Positions 8,831 to 15,878 of a DNA stretch of 64,000 bases are shown here, one piece after another. The stretch's first letter is position 1, and each line of letters starts with the position of its first letter. The translations under genes were made by a program, and so were the position numbers. The stretch is from G965230615 sp965230615 (GTDB lineage Bacteria > Pseudomonadota > Gammaproteobacteria > HTCC5015), in contig OZ246012.1 of assembly GCA_965230615.1 (NCBI GenBank), forward strand, positions 2,976,001-3,040,000. The letters are read 5' to 3'. The notes beneath the pieces are model-generated. The model was not told the origin of the DNA and searched no databases. It was given only the letters and a program-made list of their open reading frames with translations.

Positions 8831-8848
8831 CTGCTATCCCTCTGTTAG
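8765..8848 (+). CDS. attI leader peptide ORF (27 aa)
   Basis: ATG 8765 is the first good start after Pc, with AAGG 7 bases upstream. It encodes 27 residues beginning MIPLENPDFSTV, and its stop TAG (8846-8848) lies inside the attI core GTTAGAT. The stop is 14 bases before the start of cassette 1, so translation could be coupled to the first cassette. This resembles ORF-11 of class 1 attI1, which boosts translation of cassettes lacking a ribosome site. The second leader copy keeps the same start context. A real product is not proven. Confidence 0.45.
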   Translation: MIPLENPDFSTVTAITYYQTSCLLSLC

Positions 8849-8862
8849 ATGCATGGATAGAT

Positions 8863-9453
8863 ATGAGTATTATCGAAGAAATAAAAAAACTTGAATCCGC
8901 AGAAGATTCTATATATGGAACCTCATATCGAGGTGCTGCGATTCTAAAAGATGGTACAGAGATTCCTTGCCTTATCTTCAAATCAAAAGAAAAAATCGTG
9001 AATCTTGCTAAGCGAAGAATCAAAGAAGAGCTAAGTGGAAATGGTTGTCTTGGCGGTGATGATCCTTTCGGCCAAATTGTCACTGTTTTCGCTGCTGGTG
9101 GGAATCGAGTCAATGACTATGATATATCCAAGGTAATCCCATCTAAATATGCCATCCCAGATTCACTTAGATCTAAGATTCGCGGAGAAACGTTTATGGG
9201 TTGGACTGGCTGGGTTTTCGAAATGAATGACGGAAAGCTTTTTCAATTCGGTTCGTCATTTTCGTTTGATTATTTCGATATGCCAGAAGGCTATGAATTC
9301 AGTGATGTAAAAACCGTTCACAATCATTCGTATCTTAATGGTGCTGGTGAGCTATGTAAGCTTCGCCAGGGGGCTTTCCCTCCAGAAGAATATAAGCGTG
9401 AAAATGTATACAGGGAGAAAGTTTCCTTTGAGTGTGCGATAGATGGCATCTAA
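8863..9453 (+). CDS. Cassette 1: hypothetical protein
   Basis: 196 residues in the first cassette (8845-9552). I do not recognise the family. The sequence is a soluble alpha/beta type with GWTGWVFEMNDGKLFQFGS and Trp/Phe-rich strands in the second half, and no signal peptide or membrane segment. No strong ribosome site precedes ATG 8863, which would make it depend on leader-ORF coupling. As first cassette it should be the most strongly expressed from Pc. Confidence 0.7.
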   Translation: MSIIEEIKKLESAEDSIYGTSYRGAAILKDGTEIPCLIFKSKEKIVNLAKRRIKEELSGNGCLGGDDPFGQIVTVFAAGGNRVNDYDISKVIPSKYAIPDSLRSKIRGETFMGWTGWVFEMNDGKLFQFGSSFSFDYFDMPEGYEFSDVKTVHNHSYLNGAGELCKLRQGAFPPEEYKRENVYREKVSFECAIDGI

Positions 9454-9558
9454 CAAACAGCTCAAACCGACCTCCACTGCGTTGCTCGTTTTGTGCTTTT
9501 CCGCTACGCTCGCACAAAACAATCAACTCCGTTCCGGCGGCTTAGCTGGGCGTTATGT
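9448..9558 (+). other. attC1
   Basis: R'' ATCTAAC 9448-9454 and R' GTTATGT 9552-9558, 111 bp. A large central arm contains GTTTTGTGC / GCACAAAAC, also seen in attC4. Confidence 0.85.
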
Positions 9559-9571
9559 TTCCTAGAGTCTG

Positions 9572-9976
9572 ATGGATAGTAGATATATTGTAATATTTGA
9601 TGGTGTCTGTAACTTCTGCAACGGAGCAGTAAACTTCATCATCAAAAGAGACCCCAAGGGAATGTTTGCATTTACTCCTATGCAGAGCGACCTAGCAAAA
9701 GAGCTGATGGAGAAGCATCAAATATATAATGTAGGGGTAGATACATTCTTATTAATAAAAAATGAGCAATGTTTTGTCTTCTCTAGCGCAGCACTAGAAA
9801 TAGCCAAAGATTTAACTGGGCTCTGGTATATGTTCAACATATTTAAATTGGTGCCAGCTCTAGTCCGGGATTTTTTTTACAAGTTGTTTGCTCGCAATCG
9901 CTATGCACTATTTGGCAGGCAAGAACAATGCATGGTGCCAACAAATGAAGTTAGGTCGCGCTTTGTTGGTGTCTAA
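9572..9976 (+). CDS. Cassette 2: DCC-family (DUF393) thiol-disulfide protein
   Basis: 134 residues. The N-terminus YIVIFDGVCNFCNGAVNFI (residues 5-23) carries the D-G-x-C-x-x-C motif of the DUF393/DCC thioredoxin-like family. The later part (VPALVRDFFYKLFARNRYALFG) is the conserved family C-terminus, ending with QCMVP. It probably acts in thiol redox exchange; the substrate is unknown. The cassette spans 9553-10060. Confidence 0.85.
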   Translation: MDSRYIVIFDGVCNFCNGAVNFIIKRDPKGMFAFTPMQSDLAKELMEKHQIYNVGVDTFLLIKNEQCFVFSSAALEIAKDLTGLWYMFNIFKLVPALVRDFFYKLFARNRYALFGRQEQCMVPTNEVRSRFVGV

Positions 9977-10066
9977 ACATAACAAGTACTTTAACTTCAG
10001 CACTTGCATGCAAGTGCTCGGACTGTCGCCACTATGCGGTGCCAGCCCGTTAAGTGGGCGTTATAA
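9977..10066 (+). other. attC2
   Basis: R'' ACATAAC 9977-9983 and R' GTTATAA 10060-10066, 90 bp. It contains the stem GCACTTGCATGCAAGTGC. Confidence 0.8.
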
Positions 10067-10069
10067 GCC

Positions 10070-10576
10070 ATGAAATATTTAGCAATTTTACTTTTAGGAA
10101 TTTCGATTCAGGTCGCAGCCGATGAGCCTGCTTCTTGCAATGAAAATTATTCGAAAGATATTGCAGAGCAAATATCGGTTGCAGAGGGAAAAATCAAGAT
10201 TAGTGTAATCGGAGACCCCTGTTATGAGGCCAAACTTAAAATCGACATATTTTCGGGTAAAAATCTAATTTACTCTTATGAAGAGCGGTTTAAGCCCCAC
10301 GTAGCTATACATAGGGAGAGTGTCATTGAAAGGGATGCAAAGAATTTTATCATAAGGCAAATCGAAGACTATAATTTTATAAGTTGTAGTGATTTGCCAA
10401 AAATAGAGCAGAATGGTGACTTGCCTTACTATGATAAGCTTTTGGTGTCTGAAAAAGAGTATAAAGATTTCAAAAAATCAAACTGTAAAGCTTATATCCA
10501 TACATATAAGTATTATGAAGGACGTCGAGTAATTGTGTTTCCTTCTGGAGAGGAGCATTCCGTTGTTGTTCGCTAA
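10070..10576 (+). CDS. Cassette 3: exported hypothetical protein
   Basis: 168 residues with a signal peptide (MKYLAILLLGISIQVAA, cleavage near residue 17). Four cysteines in the mature part (CNEN, GDPCYE, ISCSDL, SNCKAY) could form two periplasmic disulfides. No family recognised. It begins only 4 bases after the R' box of attC2; cassette 10061-10629. Confidence 0.65.
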   Translation: MKYLAILLLGISIQVAADEPASCNENYSKDIAEQISVAEGKIKISVIGDPCYEAKLKIDIFSGKNLIYSYEERFKPHVAIHRESVIERDAKNFIIRQIEDYNFISCSDLPKIEQNGDLPYYDKLLVSEKEYKDFKKSNCKAYIHTYKYYEGRRVIVFPSGEEHSVVVR

Positions 10577-10579
10577 GGC

Positions 10580-10635
10580 TTATAACAAAAAGCCCCAAGC
10601 GACGGCTGCGCCATCGCTTGGGCTAAACGTTAGGC
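10580..10635 (+). other. attC3
   Basis: R'' TTATAAC 10580-10586 and R' GTTAGGC 10629-10635, 56 bp. Clean arms AGCCCCAAGCGA / TCGCTTGGGCT around a short loop. Confidence 0.9.
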
Positions 10636-10657
10636 GGCTATAGAGTACGAGGTATTC

Positions 10658-11044
10658 ATGACGAAAGTTGAAATTTCCGTAGAGAAAGATGAGGATAGTG
10701 AGAGGCCGATTCCTACTGCTTGGAGGTCAACTTTCTCAAAAATTGTAGATGCCTTTTCCAAAAAGGATTATTCATTATCCGGTGGTATCGTGGGTGTCTC
10801 TACAGTTTCAAATGAAACAGCGAACCATATTAAAGAGTACATCCAAGATTACGGCGAAGAATTAGTTCAGCTACCTGATGAAACTTGGGATTCTTCAGTA
10901 TGTATTTGGATGGGAAACCATTGGGATGTTCTTATAGATCTATGGACTGCTGGTGAAGGGCGTAGCGATTTGGTACTTGGCGCTCAAGTCACAGAAGAAA
11001 ATAATAGGTATATAATCGATATCGGCATGGTATATGTGCCATAA
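10658..11044 (+). CDS. Cassette 4: conserved hypothetical protein
   Basis: 128-residue acidic soluble protein in cassette 10630-11179, starting 29 bases after the crossover. SSVCIWMGNHWDVLIDLWT and a C-terminal strand pair (RYIIDIGMVYVP) resemble small conserved domains often found in cassettes and immunity-gene loci, but I cannot name the family with confidence. No signal peptide or membrane segment. Confidence 0.65.
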   Translation: MTKVEISVEKDEDSERPIPTAWRSTFSKIVDAFSKKDYSLSGGIVGVSTVSNETANHIKEYIQDYGEELVQLPDETWDSSVCIWMGNHWDVLIDLWTAGEGRSDLVLGAQVTEENNRYIIDIGMVYVP

Positions 11045-11056
11045 ATATACAAAGGC

Positions 11057-11185
11057 GCCTAACAAGGCCATCTTGCATCGCCAGCAAGCTGGCTGGACAA
11101 ATTTTCCGTGGTTCGTTTTGTGCTTTAACGCTACACTATCACAAAACGCTCCACTCCAAATTTGCCGCAAATGGCGGCGTTATGC
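11057..11185 (+). other. attC4
   Basis: R'' GCCTAAC 11057-11063 and R' GTTATGC 11179-11185, 129 bp, the longest attC here. It shares GTTTTGTGCTTT...CACAAAAC with attC1. Confidence 0.85.
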
Positions 11186-11198
11186 ATAAAGAGATAGT

Positions 11199-11528
11199 AT
11201 GATTTTTATTATATCCTTTGGAGTATTCTTTGTTTGCCTGATAGGGGAAAGTGTTACATCATGGATTTTTATCCAAGGTAGTAAAAAGAAATACCCTATG
11301 CTTTGGAAGCATGCTGGCTCACCAACGTTAATGGGTAATGGAGATTTATTTAGCGCTTGGCCACTTGCAAAATATATCTTAAAAAAAAGATATTTAAAAA
11401 TAGACTGCAAAGATTCAATTGTTTTTGCCGAGAAACTTCGGTTTCCATTTTTGGCAGGATATTTCTCTGCAATAGTTACAGTGATTTGGTGTTTTGTGGC
11501 ATTACTTATTTTTGGAGTTCCAGAATAG
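11199..11528 (+). CDS. Cassette 5: small membrane protein
   Basis: 109 residues with two predicted membrane helices, at residues 2-24 (IFIISFGVFFVCLIGESVTSW) and about 85-105 (YFSAIVTVIWCFVALLIFG). A basic cytosolic loop (ILKKRYLKI) lies between them. AGAGATAG precedes ATG 11199. Function unknown. Cassette 11180-11614. Confidence 0.65.
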   Translation: MIFIISFGVFFVCLIGESVTSWIFIQGSKKKYPMLWKHAGSPTLMGNGDLFSAWPLAKYILKKRYLKIDCKDSIVFAEKLRFPFLAGYFSAIVTVIWCFVALLIFGVPE

Positions 11529-11530
11529 AT

Positions 11531-11620
11531 GCATAACAAAACTATCTACGCAAGTTGTCGGCTACGCCGCCAAGGACTCACCAAGCAAAGCTTGGTTCGC
11601 CCGTAATAGTGGCGTTAGGC
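11531..11620 (+). other. attC5
   Basis: R'' GCATAAC 11531-11537 and R' GTTAGGC 11614-11620, 90 bp. Confidence 0.85.
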
Positions 11621-11629
11621 AGCAAAGCT

Positions 11630-12199
11630 ATGGATGATTACCAAAAAGAAGTCGAGCATATCGAACACCTATTTAATGAAGGTGATCTTGATGAATTAAA
11701 AAAGGTATTGCCTCGGTTGCTAGAAAAAAATATTCCTGCCGCAATCAGAATTAATAGTAGTTTTTTTGAGCCAGATACCCCAGAAGATGAAATGGATCGA
11801 GTTTATGTGGAAGGTATGTTCAAAGCTGCTGAATTGGGAGACTTAAAAGCCAAATATCAAGTCGGCATATTCTATGATCTTGGTGAGTACAATATAATTC
11901 AAGATAAGGAAAAAGCCTCACATATCTTTAAAGAACTATCTGACAAAGGCGATCCCCATTGTATGTGGATCCATGCATGTGAACTTATTTGGGGAAAAGG
12001 TTCATTCCCCATTTCCATTGAAGAGGGCCTTAAATTATTACAAAATGCTGCAGAGAAAGGCTCCGCAAATGCATGTATAACAATTGCGAGTTTTTACAAT
12101 AAAGGTGAGTTTGGCTATCAAGTTAATCTTGAGCAACGAGATAAATATCGAAAGCTAGCCTTAGAATATGATGACACTACGTATGACCCATTTGCCTAA
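11630..12199 (+). CDS. Cassette 6: Sel1-repeat protein
   Basis: The open frame extends back into attC5. ATG 11630, 10 bases after the attC, is taken as the start, giving 189 residues. From residue 60 onward there are Sel1-like (TPR-type) repeats: AAELGDLKAKYQVGIFYD, then EKASHIFKELSDKGDPHCM, then EGLKLLQNAAEKGSANACITIASFY (split). These fold as helical scaffolds for protein-protein contact. No signal peptide, so probably cytosolic. Cassette 11615-12268. Confidence 0.8.
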   Translation: MDDYQKEVEHIEHLFNEGDLDELKKVLPRLLEKNIPAAIRINSSFFEPDTPEDEMDRVYVEGMFKAAELGDLKAKYQVGIFYDLGEYNIIQDKEKASHIFKELSDKGDPHCMWIHACELIWGKGSFPISIEEGLKLLQNAAEKGSANACITIASFYNKGEFGYQVNLEQRDKYRKLALEYDDTTYDPFA

Positions 12200-12274
12200 C
12201 AAGCACATTAAAAATCGCCCACAAAAAACGTGGGCTGGACTCGCTATCGCTCGCTTTTTATGTGGTCGTTATAA
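12194..12274 (+). other. attC6
   Basis: R'' GCCTAAC 12194-12200 overlaps the stop of cassette 6; R' GTTATAA 12268-12274; 81 bp. It contains the shared GCTGGACTCGCTATCGCTCGC arm (split). Confidence 0.87.
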
Positions 12275-12284
12275 GTTTTAAAAT

Positions 12285-12674
12285 ATGAATGAGAACGACT
12301 TGCCAATTCATAAAACTGATATTGCTGCGGCAGAGAGAATCGTAGATGCAGGGATGCCTTCGATCGAACCGATTCTAGGAGGAATACTGGAGTGGATGCA
12401 AGATTGTAACTGGCCAGTGGCGCATGTTCTTTACAAAGTTTTTGACGGTATGGGCGTAGAAGTTGTGCCTCATATTAAGCGTATTTTTAAGTCTAATGAT
12501 GATATTTGGAAGTACTGGATGATTGTTAGTGTCGTACCACAACTATCTTCAGCTGCTAAATCTGAGTTGCACGAAGAAATTAAGCGAATTGCTGAGCATC
12601 CTACGAAGGGCGAAGTCACAGAAGAAGTGACTCTTGAGGCAAAGGAGTATCTAGAAAATGAAGAAAACTTATAA
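12285..12674 (+). CDS. Cassette 7: DUF5071-like protein
   Basis: 129 residues. The order LPIHKTD...ILGGILEWMQDCNWPVAHVL...DDIWKYWMIVSV fits the DUF5071 pattern (EWLQDMNWPVA and WKYW blocks), a small helical family frequent in cassettes and polymorphic toxin loci. The stop overlaps the R'' box of attC7. Cassette 12269-12725. Confidence 0.8.
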   Translation: MNENDLPIHKTDIAAAERIVDAGMPSIEPILGGILEWMQDCNWPVAHVLYKVFDGMGVEVVPHIKRIFKSNDDIWKYWMIVSVVPQLSSAAKSELHEEIKRIAEHPTKGEVTEEVTLEAKEYLENEENL

Positions 12675-12731
12675 CAATCAAATCATTCAGATCGCGCGCT
12701 ATGCGCGCTCCCGAATATTAGAGCGTTATAC
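12669..12731 (+). other. attC7
   Basis: R'' TTATAAC 12669-12675 and R' GTTATAC 12725-12731, 63 bp. It differs from attC11 at only 5 positions. Confidence 0.9.
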
Positions 12732-12746
12732 CTCAAGGAGAATTAA

Positions 12747-13220
12747 GTGCCTATAACATGGGATGATCTAAGCGTAAATTTTGAACATTTAGATCGACAA
12801 GTATTAGTTGATGATTGGACTTGGCTCATAGGGACGTCATTACCAATTTTAATTACCTCGGTTGGAGACGCTTTTATCCAAGATGAGTCAGGAAAAATAT
12901 ATTGGCTTATAACCGGTAGCGCTGAATTAGAAGAAGTAGCAAATTCATATGAAGAGTTTCAAGAAAAACTTCAAGATAATGAGCTAGTTCATGATTGGTT
13001 CTTGGTTCCCGTAGTCGCTAAGCTAAAAGAACAAGGAATAGAGCTTTCACAAGGAAAGTTATTCGGTTTTAAGCAACTTCCTGTTTTAGGAGGTAAATAC
13101 GAACCTGAAAACTTTGAACCTACAGATATCGAGGTTCATTTTGCCGTATCTGGCCAAATGAATTATAAAATTAAAGACTTACCTGATGGTACTCAGGTTA
13201 CTTTTGAAGTTACTGAATAA
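12747..13220 (+). CDS. Cassette 8: Tdi1-like / DUF1851 domain protein
   Basis: GTG 12747 start with AAGGAG 6 bases upstream; 157 residues. An N-terminal part (WLIGTSLPILITSVGDAFIQD, GKIYWLITGSAELEEVA) precedes GFKQLPVLGGKYEPENFEPTDIEVHF, the GG.YEPEN..... pattern of the DUF1851/T6SS immunity Tdi1 C-terminal domain. Members are immunity proteins against DNase effectors or housekeeping homologues of them. No toxin lies beside it, so an orphan immunity role is inferred. Cassette 12726-13264. Confidence 0.78.
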   Translation: MPITWDDLSVNFEHLDRQVLVDDWTWLIGTSLPILITSVGDAFIQDESGKIYWLITGSAELEEVANSYEEFQEKLQDNELVHDWFLVPVVAKLKEQGIELSQGKLFGFKQLPVLGGKYEPENFEPTDIEVHFAVSGQMNYKIKDLPDGTQVTFEVTE

Positions 13221-13222
13221 AG

Positions 13223-13270
13223 GTATAACAATCAAAGTCAGCTGACAAGCAGCTGCTTTGGGCGTTAGGT
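13223..13270 (+). other. attC8
   Basis: R'' GTATAAC 13223-13229 and R' GTTAGGT 13264-13270. At 48 bp it is one of the two shortest sites in the array. Confidence 0.85.
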
Positions 13271-13280
13271 GTATAAAAAA

Positions 13281-13712
13281 ATGATAAGTGGAATTAAAAT
13301 TACTCTTGTTAAGTGGCTAGCCTTAATAGCTACTGTACTTTTTGTTGTTTCATTTCCAGTCTTTGTATATCGATGGATACTTTTTGATATTAAAGACAAC
13401 CTAAGCGAATTCTTTTTGATTATGGTGTTAGTCAGTGTGGTAGCCATTATCCCTGCCCAAAAAATATGTGCAAAAGAAGTAGTAAATGAGGGTGACGGCT
13501 GGTTTGGTGTTTTGGTTAGTCTGCCAATCGCCATTATTTTTGTTTTCCCTGTTATGCTTCTCTTGTTTTCGAGTATCGAAAAGATGTTGGGAATTAGCGG
13601 GGAATATATTGCGGTTTTTATATATTCCGTTCTAGGTGTACTTGGCGCAAAAGACTTAGTGTCAACCACAATAGAGGTTTTTAGGTATGAAGAAGCGTCA
13701 AAAAACACCTAA
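13281..13712 (+). CDS. Cassette 9: membrane protein
   Basis: ATG 13281 is preferred over GTG 13269, which overlaps the R' box; 143 residues. About four hydrophobic segments are visible: WLALIATVLFVVSFPVFVY, FFLIMVLVSVVAIIPA, VLVSLPIAIIFVFPVMLLLF and EYIAVFIYSVLGVLGA. No family recognised. The stop overlaps attC9. Cassette 13265-13781. Confidence 0.68.
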   Translation: MISGIKITLVKWLALIATVLFVVSFPVFVYRWILFDIKDNLSEFFLIMVLVSVVAIIPAQKICAKEVVNEGDGWFGVLVSLPIAIIFVFPVMLLLFSSIEKMLGISGEYIAVFIYSVLGVLGAKDLVSTTIEVFRYEEASKNT

Positions 13713-13787
13713 CAAGGCGCCCAAAAAACGCCCGCAAGCGGGCTGGACTCGCGGCTACGCCGCTCGCCTTTTAGCGCAACGTTATGC
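13707..13787 (+). other. attC9
   Basis: R'' ACCTAAC 13707-13713 and R' GTTATGC 13781-13787, 81 bp. Confidence 0.88.
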
Positions 13788-13802
13788 ATCATTGGAGAAT
13801 TC

Positions 13803-14093
13803 ATGCAGGAAGTAGATGACGAGTTTTATGAAAGAGCTGATGCTCATATCCATTTATCTAACGATCAGATAAATGAGAAGGCAACTCTTGGTAAAGTTAG
13901 TGCTTCAAATATGTATGCTACAGCTCGTTTCAATTCTTGGGTAAGTGCGTGCGGTTTTAATAATGCCGAAGAAATGGAGAGTGCTAAGCAAGAAACTCTG
14001 GATTACTTTGTAGCTCAATACCGTAAAATGTTGGAAGAAAATCTAGACGACTATATCGAAAATTTTAACTCTTACATGCTTAGGGGTGAGTAA
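13803..14093 (+). CDS. Cassette 10: DUF3144 family protein
   Basis: 96 residues. DEFYERADAHIHLSNDQ followed by GKVSASNMYATARFNSWVSA is the DUF3144 signature. The family is small, helical and cytosolic, with no established function. GGAGAATTC precedes ATG 13803. Cassette 13782-14163. Confidence 0.85.
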   Translation: MQEVDDEFYERADAHIHLSNDQINEKATLGKVSASNMYATARFNSWVSACGFNNAEEMESAKQETLDYFVAQYRKMLEENLDDYIENFNSYMLRGE

Positions 14094-14094
14094 T

Positions 14095-14169
14095 GCATAA
14101 CAAAGCAAGCCAAACTCGCGCCTTCGGCGCTGGACTCGCTAACGCTCGCCTTTGCTTGCGGCGTTATAC
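14095..14169 (+). other. attC10
   Basis: R'' GCATAAC 14095-14101 and R' GTTATAC 14163-14169, 75 bp, with the shared TGGACTCGCTAACGCTCGCC arm. Confidence 0.88.
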
Positions 14170-14252
14170 CCAATCAACAGATTATCGAATTTCGAGGAAA
14201 ATTAGGGCAAAATAAGCCATACTATTACAGCAAACATAGGGAGAAATAAATA

Positions 14253-14438
14253 ATGTCGGCTGCAAAAAATCAAATAAAACAATTACTTAGCGAAATGCCG
14301 GATGACGCTTCATTCGAGGAAATTGTGCGGGAAATCGCATTTGCCAAAATGATCCACAATGGACTCGAAGATTCACGACAAAATAGAGTCATTTCAAATG
14401 AAGAGATGGAGCACCGAATACGCTCATGGCAGGGCTAA
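14253..14438 (+). CDS. Cassette 11: antitoxin of a ParE/RelE-type module
   Basis: 61 residues with AGGGAGAAATA upstream of ATG 14253. SEMPDDASFEEIVREIAFAKMIHNGLEDS (split) and NEEMEHRIRSWQG match the short helical antitoxins paired with ParE-family toxins. It overlaps the toxin start by 13 bp, a standard toxin-antitoxin layout. The 84 bp before it, longer than in other cassettes, probably carries its own autoregulated promoter (TACTAT near 14220). Cassette 14164-14778. Confidence 0.82.
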   Translation: MSAAKNQIKQLLSEMPDDASFEEIVREIAFAKMIHNGLEDSRQNRVISNEEMEHRIRSWQG

Positions 14439-14716
14439 GGTGGACTACGGAAGCTCAAACTTGGCTTAAAGATATTTACGATTATATTGCTCAGGACAAT
14501 CCGGTGGCCGCGGCAAATGTTGCAAATGGAATCTTTGAAAAAGCACAACTTTTGTTGGAGTTTCCTGAAATAGGGTACCGATACGAATCCTCAGATTTTG
14601 GCGATGTTCGGATACTACTTTACGGGCACTATCGTATAGCCTATGTGGTGAATAATGACGTTATAGATATCCTTGGAGTTTTTCATGGGGCTTTGGATAT
14701 TGAAAAATATATATAA
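14426..14716 (+). CDS. Cassette 11: ParE/RelE-family toxin
   Basis: 96 residues. The pattern LRWTTEAQTWLKDIYDYIAQDNPVAAANV (split), then LLEFPEIGYRYE, RILLYGHYRIAYVV and ILGVFHGALDIEKY is the ParE/RelE fold. ParE members poison gyrase and RelE members cleave mRNA; the sequence alone does not decide, though the N-terminal DIYDYIAQDNPVAA is more ParE-like. Toxin-antitoxin cassettes are thought to stabilise large integron arrays against loss. Confidence 0.86.
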   Translation: MAGLRWTTEAQTWLKDIYDYIAQDNPVAAANVANGIFEKAQLLLEFPEIGYRYESSDFGDVRILLYGHYRIAYVVNNDVIDILGVFHGALDIEKYI

Positions 14717-14721
14717 GATAG

Positions 14722-14784
14722 GCATAACAATCAAATCATTCGGATCGCGCGCTATGCGCGCTCCCGAATATTAGAACGTTATGC
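14722..14784 (+). other. attC11
   Basis: R'' GCATAAC 14722-14728 and R' GTTATGC 14778-14784, 63 bp. Nearly identical to attC7. Confidence 0.9.
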
Positions 14785-14794
14785 GCAATAGATT

Positions 14795-15229
14795 ATGAGC
14801 GATTACCTCAAAATTACAGCAGATCTTGAAGGTGATGGAACAGTAGGTTTGACTGGTAAAGTTTTATCTGAAGGTTTTTCTGGCACAGGCGAGGCTTGGT
14901 TTAATATCTCTGAGGTGCAGGAATTTGTATCCCAATTGGAGCATTTCGCAATGACCACAGAAAACCCACCAGAAATATCTGGCGGCAATTGGGATGGTAA
15001 AGGCAATTTAATGCACAAGTTGTTCTCACTACGTTTTTACTCCTTTTCGAGTTTTCGTGCAGGTGTTCAAGTGGAATTGGCAAATCATCCATATACGGAT
15101 TGTCGCCCCGAAGAAATAGCTACTGTAAAACTAGAGTTAAAGCCAGAAACTCAAGCAATTATAGAGTTTTGTGGGCAACTAAATGCTCTTTTATCAAACA
15201 ATATTAGTGAGGCTAGCCTTGTTTGCTAG
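14795..15229 (+). CDS. Cassette 12: hypothetical, beta-rich immunity-like protein
   Basis: 144 residues. LKITADLEGDGTVGLTGKVLSEGFSGTGEAWFNISEVQEFV (split) suggests alternating strands and a short helix. This resembles small cytosolic proteins found with polymorphic toxins, but I cannot name the family. No signal peptide. Cassette 14779-15301. Confidence 0.62.
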   Translation: MSDYLKITADLEGDGTVGLTGKVLSEGFSGTGEAWFNISEVQEFVSQLEHFAMTTENPPEISGGNWDGKGNLMHKLFSLRFYSFSSFRAGVQVELANHPYTDCRPEEIATVKLELKPETQAIIEFCGQLNALLSNNISEASLVC

Positions 15230-15234
15230 TCATC

Positions 15235-15307
15235 ACATAACAAGCAAAGGCAGCATCGCCCTGCGGGCTGGACGCGCTAACGCGCGCCGCTGCTTTGGGC
15301 GTTAGGC
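15235..15307 (+). other. attC12
   Basis: R'' ACATAAC 15235-15241 and R' GTTAGGC 15301-15307, 73 bp, arms AAGCAAAGGCAGC / GCTGCTTTGGGC. Confidence 0.88.
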
Positions 15308-15322
15308 GTCACGGCTAATCCT

Positions 15323-15655
15323 ATGGACGAATACTACAGCGAGCGAATTCGTGTCATCGACTTGAGCCAGATGTCCTTGTTCGAAGTTGTCGAGCAGCTC
15401 AGAACTAAGCCGTTGATGTGGTTACCAGAACGTACCATAGTTTGTTTAGATGCATTTTTAACTGGTTGGGCTGCTGGAAAAAGTGATTGGGAACTGCTCA
15501 GTTCGTTTTCAAACTTTGTTGGTGACAACTATGGTATCGATGGTTCCAGTGGTTGGGCAAAAATCCTAATTGAATACGAGCAAGACGCAGCTTTGGACAG
15601 AGCGATGCAACTATTTGCTGAATATGAAAGTAGTGTACTTGCGAGAGACGCCTAA
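15323..15655 (+). CDS. Cassette 13: hypothetical protein
   Basis: 110 residues. LFEVVEQLRTKPLMWLPERTIVCLDAFLTGWAAG (split) looks like a small family with an LRxxPxM(Y/W)L motif followed by a helical core, and GIDGSSGWAKILIEYE is near the end. Function unknown. The stop overlaps R'' of attC13. Cassette 15302-15769. Confidence 0.62.
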   Translation: MDEYYSERIRVIDLSQMSLFEVVEQLRTKPLMWLPERTIVCLDAFLTGWAAGKSDWELLSSFSNFVGDNYGIDGSSGWAKILIEYEQDAALDRAMQLFAEYESSVLARDA

Positions 15656-15775
15656 CATGAAGTTGAAAGCGTTCCTCCGCCCTTCGGGCTCCGTCACTCG
15701 GACAAAGCACCTGCGGTTGAATTGTGAAATCACAATTCAATCCTCGCTGCTTTGCCGCTTAACTTGGTGTTAGGC
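15650..15775 (+). other. attC13, with an extra internal hairpin
   Basis: R'' GCCTAAC 15650-15656 and R' GTTAGGC 15769-15775, 126 bp. It contains a separate perfect stem GAATTGTG / CACAATTC (around 15719-15738) within the variable arm. Confidence 0.82.
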
Positions 15776-15809
15776 AGGCAAGTCGGATCATCATTTAATT
15801 TCAAAAAAT

Positions 15810-15875
15810 ATGGCAAAAAAAGGTGAGACATTAACCTCAGAGACTAATTATCATTCGGGCTCAATTAGAGGCTAG
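15810..15875 (+). CDS. Possible 21-codon leader ORF upstream of the AraC gene
   Basis: ATG 15810 encodes MAKKGETLTSETNYHSGSIRG (21 residues; one more than can be shown as a motif, key features: Lys-Lys start, Ser/Thr-rich, Gly end). It stops 3 bases before the AraC-family start. No strong ribosome site is seen. It could be a leader peptide coupling translation to the regulator, a remnant, or chance. Confidence 0.3.
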   Translation: MAKKGETLTSETNYHSGSIRG

Positions 15876-15878
15876 CTC

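Larger units (their letters stand above)
8535..8850 (+). other. attI / leader region with first cassette junction
   Basis: Non-coding DNA between intI and the first cassette. The recombination core GTTAGAT is at 8844-8850, so crossover falls between 8844 and 8845. A 9-bp direct repeat ATATTGGCG occurs at 8570-8578 and 8581-8589, an 11-bp period, and may be an integrase-binding direct repeat. From 8599 to 8830 the sequence is repeated at 19626-19848. It contains an inverted repeat AGCTGTCCA (8625-8633) / TGGACAGCT (8716-8724), the cassette promoter and a short leader ORF. Confidence 0.8.

Noticed and set aside
10940..11170. Minus-strand ORF over cassette 4 end and attC4
   Set aside because: It is created by the palindromic attC and overlaps the plus-strand cassette gene.
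13265..13708. Minus-strand ORF opposite cassette 9
   Set aside because: The plus-strand reading has membrane helices and cassette context; the minus strand is its shadow.
15498..15773. ORFs on both strands over attC13
   Set aside because: They read through the attC palindrome; the plausible cassette gene is 15323-15655.
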